The notes: generated from the sequence alone by a model not told the origin. A DNA stretch of 24,531 bases from Acidobacteriota bacterium (GCA_021780095.1 JAJXZK010000317.1:1-24531); one strand, 5' to 3'; shown: positions 8,101-16,260, numbered from the stretch's first letter. Translations and numbers: made by a program.

Positions 8101-10283
8101 AGATATCGGTGACGTTCGATCCTTCCAGCTCGGGAGCACGAACTGGAACATTGACAGTAACCGGCAACATCGCAGGTGCGCAGGAAGCTGTGAGTCTCAA
8201 TGGAACTGGAACCACGCAATCTCCTATTGTTCTTCTACCCAACAGCGTAAATTTCGGTGACCTACAGACGGCAACCGTCTCCATTGCGCAACAAGTGACT
8301 ATATCAAATACGAGTGCCTCCACGATTGCACTCACATCCGAAAGTGTAACCGGACCCTTTGCAATCCAAACCAACACATGTACCTCCACCTTGGCGTCCA
8401 ACACCGGATGCACGCTCGCTGTTGTATTTCAGCCCACAGTGGCGGGGCCTGCCAGTGGAACGCTAACAGTGGTAAATGCCCAGGGAACGGAGTCGATCGG
8501 ACTCAGCGGCACTGGAGAAAATCCAGCGACGGACACGGTGTCGCCGACATCTCTGATCTTTCCGGCAACGCCCGAGGGTACGATCAGCACTCCCCAGACC
8601 ATCACATTGACGAACGACGGGGGAGTTCCGTTGACCGGCATTCAAGTGCTAACGTCTGGAGATTTTCAAGTGACCAATGGATGCGTGGCCTCGTTGAACG
8701 CTCAATCAGCATGTACCTTGACCGTCCAGTTTGCTCCACATGCTACGGGCACAGAAACCGGCGGCGTCAAGATTACGGACAGCGTGGGGAGTCAGATCGT
8801 ATCGTTATCCGGAACCGGAATGGCACCGGCGACGGACACATTGTCGCCAACATCGCTGAGTTTTCCTGCGACTCAGGTCGGGCAAAGTGCGCCGACGCAG
8901 ACAATAACGGTGACAAATTCCGGGGGCGCTGCGTTGACGCAACTCAGCGTGCATGCGGTCGGTGCCGGATTCGGGGAAAGCAACAATTGCGGCGGCACGC
9001 TGGCTGCACAATCGGCCTGCACGATCACTGTCACCTCCCAAGCCTCGTCCGTTGGGACTGTCACCGGACAGATCGACGTTGCGGACTCGATCCGATCCCA
9101 AATTGTTCCCTTAACTGCCTCCGGAATTGCTCCGACAGGCGACAGTCTGACTCCCCTGTCGCTCGACTTTGGAGGTCAAATCGTCTCCACCGCCGGGGCA
9201 CCCCGGACGATCACACTCAGCAACAATACTCAGACGACGCTGTCCGGAATCCAGATACAGTCCAGCAACCCGGATTTTATTTTTACGAAAACCTGCGGAG
9301 CAACACTGGCCACGGGGGACTCTTGCGCGATCGAGGTTGTGTTCGACCCTCATGCAGGCGGAGCCGAAAGTGCAGCGATTACCGAAGTGGATTCGAACCG
9401 CACACAACAAGTCACGCTTACGGGGATCGGATACCTGCCGAACATTACCCTTGCACCGGATACATTGAACTTTGGAGTGGCGGGTCTTCAGGTCTCCTCG
9501 ACTGCGCAGACGCTTCAATTGACAAATGGAAGTACTGGAACCCTGACGGGGGTCTCGATCGCGGTGAGTGGACCATTTGCGGAGTCAAACAATTGCGGAA
9601 CAAGTCTGGGATCAATGAAAACCTGTACAGTCTCGGTGGTATTTTCACCCGTGACGACCGGAAGTCAGAGTGGCACGGCGACCTTAAGCAGCGCGGATAG
9701 CGCACCGATAACGGCGCAGTTGACCGGGATAGGAATCGGCTTTGAACTGGTGCCTACCAGTCCAACAAGCCAAACGGTTAGCAGTGGAAATGCCGCCAGT
9801 TATTCGTTGGAGCTTACGCCGGTGAATGGTTCGGTTGGAACGGCTGCCATAAGCTGCGCCAACCTCCCACCAAATTCAACCTGCACCATATCGCCTCTAA
9901 ACGCTTCGCTCAATATTCCTTCGAACATCCAAGTCGCAGTCGCAACAGGAGTCAGCAGCGCATCTCGGGTGCATCGCGCAAGCATGCTGGGCTGGCTTCC
10001 GTGGCCGATCGGATTAGCAATTCTCATCACGGCCCTCACGGGAATTCGCCGAGACCGGCATGCACTGCGCGTATCCACCCATCGGCTGCTGGTCTTGATT
10101 GTGCTGCTTGGTCTGATCGGAACTATGGACGCGTGCGGAAGGGGCGGTGGAGTACTTGGGGTTGGCACTCCAAATCCGTTGCCTGTGGATTCTACAACTC
10201 CGCCAGGAGTGTACACCGTAGCGGTCTCGGCCGCAGCAGGTGGACTGAATAAGAGCGTCAGCCTGACAGTTCAAGTGAAATAG
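5145..10283 (+). CDS. Giant secreted Asp-box propeller protein with six ASH/choice-of-anchor D repeats
   Basis: The 1712-residue protein has an N-terminal signal peptide (hydrophobic LACCLALFLPIFLDAQ, cleavage probably near residue 23). Residues from about 80 to 920 form a Sortilin/BNR-like beta-propeller region with Asp-box motifs such as GDGGSTW, STDAGSTW and STDGGANW. Six tandem domains of about 100 residues follow, starting near 924, 1026, 1128, 1229, 1331 and 1433. Each has the pattern SPTSL.F, then T.TNSG, a cysteine pair, and a closing LSGTG, which matches choice-of-anchor D or ASPM/SPD-2/Hydin Ig-like repeats. The last Ig-like domain (about 1532-1712) is interrupted by two hydrophobic helices (about 1614-1634 and 1646-1661) and ends GVYTVAVSA...VSLTVQVK. 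It probably acts in adhesion or glycan binding outside the cell. No strong ribosome binding site is visible before the ATG. Confidence 0.85.
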   Translation: MSSLPRRLACCLALFLPIFLDAQTLLPSPAPKTMPFAPRGNRGQRRAQSFLLPRIVRGESAAMLRLRGMEQIRIMPRLQSSDQPWQPLGPNQIVTPQFGNVTGRITSIAVAPWDASGNTVYIGSTGGGVWRSNNAAASDSTTVTWQPLTDDPPAFSGINITSLSIGAVSIQPGSAPNGVVLAGTGDPNDVLDSYYGAGILRSGDGGSTWTLIRQSSDGFSGGLTNYSFVGDAFAGFAWSTTNTSVVVAAVTDSYDGFINNVNNMTSHGGAANVAEAGLYYSTDAGSTWYLSTIEDGPNQVIQSSQTTLPGSFPGVPATSVVWNPIRNMFYAALQFHGYYESPDGVTWTRTSNQPGTELTTANCPANPGENGSNSCTIIRGVLAVQPVTGDMFALTVGTNALGLNNVDEGLWRDVCSAGVNGCASQTVQFGSQISTVALDSADGTIADGTYNLTLAAVPSGADTLLFAGTQDIFRCSLAAGCAWRNTTNITTCVSGHVAPAQHAVASFDSTTPLLFFGNDGGLWRSTDGVAQTGAICSAGDAGYFQNLNGGLGSLAEITGLANSETDENVLLAGFGVNGSAAMTNSNQVAWPQLLIGEGGLTAIDPLNSDNWYATVAPYVAIGQCIDGVNCTAATFPSAIGASETSNDQSLIFTPYILDPVDSSNIIVGTCRVWRGPANGGDVWTTANAISPMLDGVAEPNCSGNALIRSLTAGGANVHPGTGSENSGSQVIYAGMAGLLDGGGGAIGGHVFSTQAANLANGTMKWTDLALSPVANESLYSGVFNPYFFDVSSLFADPHDPTGKTVYATIQGFGVPHLYMSTDGGANWNNISKNLPDLPLNDVLVDPNNASVVYVASDGGVFVTQNVANCESSGGQCWNILGTGLPMAPAVTLAATLAGGGFLRVGTYGRGIWQVPLLSSLPQTTMTVSPATLTFSGVPLQTISSPETVTVTNTGTTALIVSNISISGDFFETDNCSNAIAPNGTCQISVTFDPSSSGARTGTLTVTGNIAGAQEAVSLNGTGTTQSPIVLLPNSVNFGDLQTATVSIAQQVTISNTSASTIALTSESVTGPFAIQTNTCTSTLASNTGCTLAVVFQPTVAGPASGTLTVVNAQGTESIGLSGTGENPATDTVSPTSLIFPATPEGTISTPQTITLTNDGGVPLTGIQVLTSGDFQVTNGCVASLNAQSACTLTVQFAPHATGTETGGVKITDSVGSQIVSLSGTGMAPATDTLSPTSLSFPATQVGQSAPTQTITVTNSGGAALTQLSVHAVGAGFGESNNCGGTLAAQSACTITVTSQASSVGTVTGQIDVADSIRSQIVPLTASGIAPTGDSLTPLSLDFGGQIVSTAGAPRTITLSNNTQTTLSGIQIQSSNPDFIFTKTCGATLATGDSCAIEVVFDPHAGGAESAAITEVDSNRTQQVTLTGIGYLPNITLAPDTLNFGVAGLQVSSTAQTLQLTNGSTGTLTGVSIAVSGPFAESNNCGTSLGSMKTCTVSVVFSPVTTGSQSGTATLSSADSAPITAQLTGIGIGFELVPTSPTSQTVSSGNAASYSLELTPVNGSVGTAAISCANLPPNSTCTISPLNASLNIPSNIQVAVATGVSSASRVHRASMLGWLPWPIGLAILITALTGIRRDRHALRVSTHRLLVLIVLLGLIGTMDACGRGGGVLGVGTPNPLPVDSTTPPGVYTVAVSAAAGGLNKSVSLTVQVK

Positions 10284-10420
10284 CACGCTTTCACAAAGAT
10301 CACTACATAATTCGGATCGCGATTCCTCACGGATACGATAGCCGGAAACGACTGTCCTCAGCAGCAAAACATTTAGACTAAAAGAAGTGGGAATTGTGCT
10401 GGAATCAACGGGAAGGTTGA

Positions 10421-10999
10421 ATGCAGGATATTGTTGCGGATCAATTACGGCAGACAGTGGCAGTACTAACGGACGTATCAATGGATTCCCAATTGCAAGC
10501 GGTGCTCGTGGGTGCAGCGCAGGAAACCGCAAAATCGCTCAAGTCCGGTCATAAACTTATGGTTGCCGGCAATGGCGGAAGTGCCGCCGACGCGCAACAT
10601 CTTGTCGCAGAATTTGTCAGCAGGCTCGTAAAGGATCGGCCAGCCCTTCGCGCAGTCGCGCTGACCACAGATTCTTCCATCTTGACCGCTGTCGGCAACG
10701 ATTACGGGTTCGAGTTTACATTTGCCCGCCAGATTGAAGCTCTCGGACAGCCGGGCGACGTTTTTCTGGCAATATCTACCTCCGGCAATTCCCCGAATAT
10801 CCTCCGCGCTTTGGAAATTTCGCATTCAACTGGGATTGTAACAATCGGTCTGACCGGCGCTCGGGGCGGTCACATGGTGGAGTTGTGCGATTTTTGCTTG
10901 CGCATACCCTCAGATCTCACCATGAAGATCCAGGAGGCCCACCTGGCTCTGGAACATATCTTTTGTTTGCTTGTAGAACAGATTTATTTCGCGAGCTAA
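10421..10999 (+). CDS. gmhA: Sedoheptulose-7-phosphate isomerase (phosphoheptose isomerase)
   Basis: This SIS-domain enzyme of 192 residues converts sedoheptulose 7-phosphate to D-glycero-D-manno-heptose 7-phosphate, the first step of ADP-heptose synthesis for LPS inner core. Visible motifs are AGNGGSAADAQHLVAEF (about 49-65), STSGNSPN (119-126) and KIQEAHLALEH (169-179). The zinc and active-site residues H60, E64, Q171 and H179 match the E. coli GmhA pattern. GGAAGG lies four bases upstream of the ATG. The gene lies 35 bp upstream of gmhB on the same strand, so they form an operon. Length is normal for the family. Confidence 0.95.
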   Translation: MQDIVADQLRQTVAVLTDVSMDSQLQAVLVGAAQETAKSLKSGHKLMVAGNGGSAADAQHLVAEFVSRLVKDRPALRAVALTTDSSILTAVGNDYGFEFTFARQIEALGQPGDVFLAISTSGNSPNILRALEISHSTGIVTIGLTGARGGHMVELCDFCLRIPSDLTMKIQEAHLALEHIFCLLVEQIYFAS

Positions 11000-11017
11000 C
11001 TGGTGAGAGTTGGCCCC

Positions 11018-11038
11018 ATGAACACGGCAATCCTATGA
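11018..11038 (+). other. Six-codon mini-ORF overlapping the gmhB start
   Basis: ATG-AAC-ACG-GCA-ATC-CTA-TGA ends in an ATGA overlap with the gmhB ATG at 11035. The gmhB start has no evident ribosome binding site of its own, so re-initiation after this mini-ORF could load ribosomes. GAGAG lies upstream of the mini-ORF start. Chance occurrence is quite possible. Confidence 0.25.
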
Positions 11039-11604
11039 CAGAGCTTCGGCCAGGCTTATTTTTAGATCGAGACGGGGTTGTCAACCGCGAAATCGGCTAT
11101 TTGTATCGCCCGGAACACGTCATCTTCACACCCGGCATCTTCGATCTCTGCAGACATGCCCAGGAACTGGGGTATGCGCTCATCATCATCACCAATCAAT
11201 CTGGAATCGCACGACAACTCTACTCCGAGGCTGATTTCCACTCACTCATGAATTGGATGACAGAAGAGTTCCTGCGACAGAAAGTCCGCGTGGACGGCTA
11301 CTATTTTTGCCCACATCATCCGGAGCATGGAGTCGGGCCCTATCGTAAGGAATGCGAAGATCGCAAACCCCGACCTGGAATGATCCTAAAAGCATCGACC
11401 GACTACAAGATTGACCTGAAGCGGTCGGTTCTCGTCGGTGATCGATGCTCAGACATTCAGGCGGGCGCCGCGGCAGAGGTCCAGAACTTGATCTTGCTCC
11501 GAGGAACGGAACCGGCTGAATGCGCTGAACCACCTACCCTGTCCGTTGTCTCTGAGTTACACGAGGTAATTCCACTTCTTATACGCCTGAAGACTCCAGC
11601 GTAG
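11035..11604 (+). CDS. gmhB: D-glycero-D-manno-heptose 1,7-bisphosphate 7-phosphatase
   Basis: This HAD-superfamily phosphatase of 189 residues removes the 7-phosphate from heptose bisphosphate in ADP-heptose synthesis. The nucleophile motif FLDRDGVVN carries D11 and D13; motif II is TNQSG (53-57), the lysine is in DRKPRPG (K111), and the acidic motif is GDRCSD (D136, D140). The zinc loop reads CPHH (92-95) and CED (107-109). E. coli GmhB has a Cys at 109, so one of the four usual zinc ligands is replaced by Asp here. The start at 11035 puts the DxD motif at the usual distance; upstream in-frame codons overlap gmhA. It is co-oriented with gmhA, 35 bp apart. Confidence 0.92.
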   Translation: MTELRPGLFLDRDGVVNREIGYLYRPEHVIFTPGIFDLCRHAQELGYALIIITNQSGIARQLYSEADFHSLMNWMTEEFLRQKVRVDGYYFCPHHPEHGVGPYRKECEDRKPRPGMILKASTDYKIDLKRSVLVGDRCSDIQAGAAAEVQNLILLRGTEPAECAEPPTLSVVSELHEVIPLLIRLKTPA

Positions 11605-11683
11605 GCCCTGTCGGTGCGCTCAACTACTGAGTCGCTATTTTACCGGAGCTTCAAACCACAACACAAACAAGTTCACCCTGTTG

Positions 11684-11899
11684 CTAGTGTTTGAAGTAAT
11701 CAATGGCGATGTGAGCCAATGTTAGGGCCACAAAAAACGCTGCAACCCACCCTTTCATCCTCTGTAAATAAATTTCATGCTGCTCCATCCGCTGCTCCAA
11801 CATTGTCAGCCTTCCCGGTTGCCCTAATCCTATAAGAGCAGCCATTTGACTTTTAAGTGCCGCCAAATCTGAAAGCACCGTCACCTCAAACTCATCCAT
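11684..11899 (-). CDS. Small coiled-coil protein with C-terminal membrane helix (XhlA/holin-like)
   Basis: The 71-residue protein has an N-terminal helical, coiled-coil-prone part (about 1-48, including LTMLEQRMEQHEIYLQRM) and one C-terminal transmembrane helix (WVAAFFVALTLAHIAIDYF). This layout is that of phage XhlA-type haemolysin/holin partners and other small tail-end membrane proteins. An AAGGA lies about nine bases upstream of the ATG. It is the last gene of the minus-strand phage-like block, directly after the hub-like gene, and converges on host gmhB. A lysis role is an inference from position and topology only; no endolysin is adjacent. Confidence 0.6.
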   Translation of the reverse strand: MDEFEVTVLSDLAALKSQMAALIGLGQPGRLTMLEQRMEQHEIYLQRMKGWVAAFFVALTLAHIAIDYFKH

Positions 11900-11932
11900 C
11901 TAAATCCATCCTTCATTGGTTCGATTCGCTAT

Positions 11933-14266
11933 TTAGGTCGTCGGCACATTGGTGAAAATGGCGCTTGAGATTCGAGAATACAATGGCGGTGTAGATCCGT
12001 CATACATCCGTATGAAGAATTGCTCCTCATCAGTCGAGCGCGTAATCGTAAAGGTGGGAACAGGGCTCCGCAGCACCAGCCCTTCACCACCTGTGGGGCC
12101 AAAAGTATAGTCTTGGCTCCGTACCTCAAAGCCTCCTCCGGCAGGGGCACTCGCGCCTGCATTGACCACGATGGAGGTCGCGCTGATTGAAGACACTTGA
12201 AGTGCATTCAGGTTTGCCAGGTAGTTACCAGCCGTGGTCTCTGGTTCCTGAGGCAAATACACGCCTAGGGACATCGCGCTCGACAGCTTCATTGCAATGG
12301 TCTCAGCCCAATCGTTGGCAAAGTCCACGATATAATTGAGGACTTCCGGAGAGCTGCTCGTAGACGTAATCATCACTCGACGCACGATGACGCTTGCATT
12401 CAGTCCCGCTGCTGGGGAGTTGAAGTTTAGCGCGTCTCCCGGCCAGATGTCCGATTGATTTTGCAGATTGCGAAAGCGATAGGATCCCTTCCACGCGGCT
12501 GCCGGGTTCGAAGAAACATTAAGCAATGCCTGGCAGGCATTTTCACAATCAACCGAGCTTCGGGCGGGCGGATGGAGGACATGTCCTACCCATTGAGAAA
12601 CCGCAGGAGTGCCCGTACCGCCGGGCTGAGGAACCGCGTCATTCGCAAATCGCGCCACAGAGGGCGCCGCCACTCTGTATGTGACGGCCACCATCTCGCC
12701 GGGTTGCGGGATCGCAAGTTTGTAGAAGTGAAGAAATCCGCTCCTCAATACATTACAATCCGCGCCCTGCGTGTTGGAACCAATTCTTCGAGTGAAAGGA
12801 GTTCCTGAAGATGGAGTGCTCACCACCCACATCGTTCCTGGCTGCGTCACCTTAAAGTATCCTATGTTGCCTTGCAGATTGATACTGTTGACGCAGGCGA
12901 AGGAAGCTATCGCAGGTGAAGTCGGCATCGTTCCATCGTACAAAATGGTCGATCCTATATTTACATACGGAAGCAAAGCCATATCCTGCAGTTCAAATAA
13001 AAGCTGCATCGGCGATTGGACCGTCCCGCCACCGTACACAGTTGGACCGCTGCTCCCATATGAAAAGTAGCTATTCAGCATCCGCTGTAATTCGCTACTG
13101 TGAACATGAATCCGAAGGATGTAGCTGTGCCCTGCCTGGATAGTAAAAGCCGTGCCAACTTCATTCCCTTCTACCAATGGAACAAGAATTGTGTTGGATC
13201 CACTTGTTCGCACTCGATAGCCTGCGATGCAGTTCGCGATACCGATCGCACCCGAGTACAATCCACAGAGAACGCCATCGCTTCCGCTGTTCAACTGGAC
13301 AAAACCAGCTTCAATGACAACTTCTCCTCCCAGTTCTAGGGGATCGATCGCGGTCAGAGTTGTCGTACCGTCTGACCCCGCGCCCCCACCCAACGCCAAC
13401 CCGCCTCCTCCAACTGTCAGGTATCCTCCTGAGTCATCTACATTCCAAATTGAGGTGTTCAAACTGGAGGCTGCGAACTCTTCATTCAACAAAATTGGCC
13501 TGACGACTCGATAGGGCTCGCGCTGCAATTGAAAAAGAACCGTCGCTCCGTCACCTTCAAACAATTCAGTCACATATTGCAGCGGCTCACTCAAACCTGT
13601 GATGGTGACATCGTTGACTATCTGCCTGGCCTCAGCCGTGTTCGGTGTGGAAAAGTCAAGCGTGCCGATCGTATCGTCCAGGGCATGGACGGTCGAACCT
13701 ACCGGAGCTAGAGTTAATTGGCCATTCAGCACGCGATAAGCAGCCCGCGCCTGATTAGCAAGCGCAGCCACATTCTCCGACCAGGGCAGGCTAGGCATCG
13801 GCTCAAAAAAGCCGATGGTTCCAACATCCTCTAACCCATTCATCTGGACCAAGGAAGGATTGACTCGATTCGTGAGGATTCCGACCATCTCGCCTGCTGT
13901 CTGACCGAGAAGCGGCGCCGTTTGAGGCACAGCATCACGATTCAGTAGCCAGTCTTCACTGAGTGAGTTGGCTACCACCCTGTAGTGCGGGCCCGTGGAA
14001 CCATTCCCGGCAAAAACGGGCTCTGCGGCTGAAGGAAGATATCCCGTGAATAGGAATGTTCCGTTGTCCGCCGTGATCACCACGAATGCATTGGTCGCAG
14101 GTACCTCCAAACCGCTGCTGGCGCAGTCAAAATGGAGTCGCGCGAGCGTCGGCTGGTTCAGCCCTCGTCTGATCACAACAGCCTTTTCGGCGGCGTGATC
14201 GGCACAGAGCGCTGGCGAGTAGTCGATCGGGCCCTTGCCGTCTAGATTATCAATTGTGACTTTCAT
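11933..14266 (-). CDS. Large tail hub/fibre-like structural protein with lectin-like insert
   Basis: The protein has 777 residues. Residues 1-255 resemble a phage hub or baseplate protein: an N-terminal beta domain, then a helical part with TAGEMVGILTNRV and ENVAALANQARAAYRVLNG, then ITGLSEPLQYVTELFEGDG. About 258-430 looks like a concanavalin/laminin-G-like jelly roll (FAASSLNTSIWNVDDSGG, glycine-rich turns, VVIEAGF). About 540-680 returns to hub-like strands, and about 690-777 fits a fibronectin type III fold ending YSRISSAIF. A receptor- or glycan-binding role at the particle tip is inferred. It lies 49 bp downstream of the tail-tube-like gene. No enzymatic motif was seen. Confidence 0.6.
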   Translation of the reverse strand: MKVTIDNLDGKGPIDYSPALCADHAAEKAVVIRRGLNQPTLARLHFDCASSGLEVPATNAFVVITADNGTFLFTGYLPSAAEPVFAGNGSTGPHYRVVANSLSEDWLLNRDAVPQTAPLLGQTAGEMVGILTNRVNPSLVQMNGLEDVGTIGFFEPMPSLPWSENVAALANQARAAYRVLNGQLTLAPVGSTVHALDDTIGTLDFSTPNTAEARQIVNDVTITGLSEPLQYVTELFEGDGATVLFQLQREPYRVVRPILLNEEFAASSLNTSIWNVDDSGGYLTVGGGGLALGGGAGSDGTTTLTAIDPLELGGEVVIEAGFVQLNSGSDGVLCGLYSGAIGIANCIAGYRVRTSGSNTILVPLVEGNEVGTAFTIQAGHSYILRIHVHSSELQRMLNSYFSYGSSGPTVYGGGTVQSPMQLLFELQDMALLPYVNIGSTILYDGTMPTSPAIASFACVNSINLQGNIGYFKVTQPGTMWVVSTPSSGTPFTRRIGSNTQGADCNVLRSGFLHFYKLAIPQPGEMVAVTYRVAAPSVARFANDAVPQPGGTGTPAVSQWVGHVLHPPARSSVDCENACQALLNVSSNPAAAWKGSYRFRNLQNQSDIWPGDALNFNSPAAGLNASVIVRRVMITSTSSSPEVLNYIVDFANDWAETIAMKLSSAMSLGVYLPQEPETTAGNYLANLNALQVSSISATSIVVNAGASAPAGGGFEVRSQDYTFGPTGGEGLVLRSPVPTFTITRSTDEEQFFIRMYDGSTPPLYSRISSAIFTNVPTT

Positions 14267-14315
14267 CCAGCATCTCCATATCTAGCCTGGGCGAGTTTGT
14301 CCGGAAGCGCCCTCA

Positions 14316-15317
14316 TCACCAAAGATTGGTTGCCGCTGCTGGTATATAGCTTCGGAAACACACCACCTGCGCGCCATCGTTTGCATCGGTAACGGGTAGG
14401 CCCCGAAACTGTGCTACCTGACTGACTCGTCCTAGAGTGTCGACTTTGTCCAGCGGAGCGGCAAGTAGCTTCACAACCTCACCCGCGCCCGATGAAATTT
14501 GCAATCGTGGATAATGAAACAGGATCCTGTCTCCTTGCTCACCCGGAATGACAAACAATCCAGACCACTCCTGAAAGAAATTGCTCCCTTCGCGATCGAC
14601 AAAGCCCAGAATCGGCTGCACTGACATTCCCGCGATCGGCGCTCCGGCAATCAACGGCTGCGCGAGTTGCAGCCCGGTTGAAGTTACAGAAATGACTCGA
14701 GCCACATTGAAACTTACCCTGCGAATATAGTTCGCGTCAGAATTGACGGCACCGGGAGAGTTGACATAAGCAGCGCTAACTCCGCTGCCCACATAACCTG
14801 TTTGGCCTGAATAATCAATGTCAACGACGACCATTTGGCCGGCAGAAAAACTAGCAAGCTGGTTCGAAGCCACATTTAGGAAGGTAGCTGTACTTCCGCT
14901 GTTGAGAGGTACCGCAGTCCCTGAGATTCCTCCAGAACCATTTGCGGGCGCATTAGCCACGGCTGCCAACAGATTCATTTGCTCTGAACCTGCTGTCACT
15001 GCCATCTGCAATTTCCCCCAATTGACGAAATTGATGGAGACAATCGAGTCGATCTCCGTCCGCACCTGGGCGAGAGGAAGCCCCGGCGCACCGCTTCGTA
15101 ACGGGGTCACTTTCGACTCTGTCTTGCGTTGGAATGTATCCAACCACCCTAGATCCAGCCAGGGTGCCGGTGGGGAATCCAGGTTGAAACTCCCATTCTG
15201 TGCGGGATCGAAAATCGCAGGAATTCCTGCGGCCCGATTCACCGGGGCAAAATAGGCACGGATTCTGCGAACAATCGGCGGCGTCAGTGGTAGCGGAACG
15301 ATTCCAGTTGTACTCAT
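14316..15317 (-). CDS. Phage tail-tube-like structural protein (tentative)
   Basis: The 333-residue protein is soluble and beta-rich, with no signal peptide or membrane helix. It begins with RRIRAYFAPVNR and a conserved-looking segment PPAPWLDLGWLDTF, followed by a strand-rich core (SIVSINFVNWGKLQMAV) and a long serine/glycine/alanine-rich middle. Its ATG overlaps the stop of the upstream 162-residue gene as ATGA, so the two are translationally coupled. The position after neck genes and before the hub-like gene fits a tail-tube or sheath-like subunit. I do not recognise a named family, so the call rests mainly on context. Confidence 0.5.
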   Translation of the reverse strand: MSTTGIVPLPLTPPIVRRIRAYFAPVNRAAGIPAIFDPAQNGSFNLDSPPAPWLDLGWLDTFQRKTESKVTPLRSGAPGLPLAQVRTEIDSIVSINFVNWGKLQMAVTAGSEQMNLLAAVANAPANGSGGISGTAVPLNSGSTATFLNVASNQLASFSAGQMVVVDIDYSGQTGYVGSGVSAAYVNSPGAVNSDANYIRRVSFNVARVISVTSTGLQLAQPLIAGAPIAGMSVQPILGFVDREGSNFFQEWSGLFVIPGEQGDRILFHYPRLQISSGAGEVVKLLAAPLDKVDTLGRVSQVAQFRGLPVTDANDGAQVVCFRSYIPAAATNLW

Positions 15318-15802
15318 TGCTCCCCCGGCTCTTCATAACTAAACACCGACACTGTAGCAATACGGGACAGGCGATCGCGCTCTACTTTTACCGGTTGAAA
15401 GCTAGCCTCTGACCAGAAGATCTGAGTCTCCATCGGAACTGCCAGGGTGGGAGCGTAATTCATTTTCTGTGCGGTATTCGGCTGCAACAAGGACATCAAC
15501 TCAGCGTCCATCTGCGTTAACATTGCTCCCCGATCCATACCGAGATTTCCAGTTGTACCTTCTGTCATGTACGCGATCTCGCATTGCATTTGAAACATGA
15601 CATCCGAAAGATATGGGTCGTTGTGGAGCCCGATCCATCGAAGTACAAATACATCTGAGGGCGGCTGAGATACAACCAATTCATTACTTTCAACCAGAAT
15701 CCCGGGCCTCGTAACTCCGCGCAGATAGATCGTTCGGTTTGGATTTAACGCTACAAGGCGATTGCGCAATGTAATGTAGAAAGTATTTTGGGCATTTCGC
15801 AT
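15314..15802 (-). CDS. Phage neck/tail-completion candidate
   Basis: The 162-residue protein starts MRNAQNTFYITLRNRLVALNPNRTIYL, with a helix then strands, followed by a beta-rich core and FWSEASFQPVKVERDRLSRIATVSVFSY. This layout and size match tail-terminator or minor tail-completion proteins of siphophages, but the family is not recognised. It starts 14 bases after the preceding gene's stop, and its own stop overlaps the next start as ATGA. The tight packing argues for a single structural operon. Confidence 0.5.
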   Translation of the reverse strand: MRNAQNTFYITLRNRLVALNPNRTIYLRGVTRPGILVESNELVVSQPPSDVFVLRWIGLHNDPYLSDVMFQMQCEIAYMTEGTTGNLGMDRGAMLTQMDAELMSLLQPNTAQKMNYAPTLAVPMETQIFWSEASFQPVKVERDRLSRIATVSVFSYEEPGEQ

Positions 15803-15816
15803 GGCGCTTTCTCCTC

Positions 15817-16257
15817 TTACAATGTCTGATTTTGCGGCGCGGCCAGAATTAGCCGATATAAGTAGGGACAGCCAAAAGCTTCAGCTTCGGCGGCCGACTC
15901 AATCAACATCAGTTCAGCATCGACAAATACCCCGGTCGCAATGGCAAATAACTGGTCCGTCGATGCCAATTCCATCAGACCTAGCTGTGCGTGAACCGAC
16001 GCCGCCGATATCAGCAATTCATATTGGTTGGCATTGCCGTCTCGCAACTTCGGTCGTAGGCGGCGAAAAACAGCGGGAGATAACGGAATGTCTTCATAGG
16101 AAGGACTGCCCGCTCCCAACTGTTCCGCGTCCGAGCCACTCACAGCATTTGTCGGCAACCGTAGCAGGACCGCCCTGCCACCCAGGCAACGCAGCAGTGC
16201 ATCAGCCGCACGCTGTGGGGCTACCGAAGCATTTCGTACACTTAAGTCGACACCCAT
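15817..16257 (-). CDS. Small phage head-closure/neck candidate
   Basis: The 146-residue protein is of mixed alpha/beta character with no membrane segment. It begins MGVDLSVRNASVAPQRAADALLRCLGGRAVLLRLP and ends AAEAEAFGCPYLYRLILA. It begins three bases after the stop of the connector-like gene. Order and length suit a head-closure (stopper) protein, which is an inference from synteny. No recognised motif. Confidence 0.5.
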   Translation of the reverse strand: MGVDLSVRNASVAPQRAADALLRCLGGRAVLLRLPTNAVSGSDAEQLGAGSPSYEDIPLSPAVFRRLRPKLRDGNANQYELLISAASVHAQLGLMELASTDQLFAIATGVFVDAELMLIESAAEAEAFGCPYLYRLILAAPQNQTL

Positions 16258-16260
16258 CGC

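Noticed and set aside
8378..9700. 440-codon plus-strand ORF inside the giant surface-protein gene
   Set aside because: It is an alternate frame of the ASH repeats, rich in Arg, Ser, Cys and His with no domain pattern. The repeat periodicity is clear only in the other frame.
11605..11683. Possible phage attachment site at the left border of the phage-like block
   Set aside because: No tRNA gene, no integrase and no repeat matching another part of the window was seen. The right border lies outside the window.
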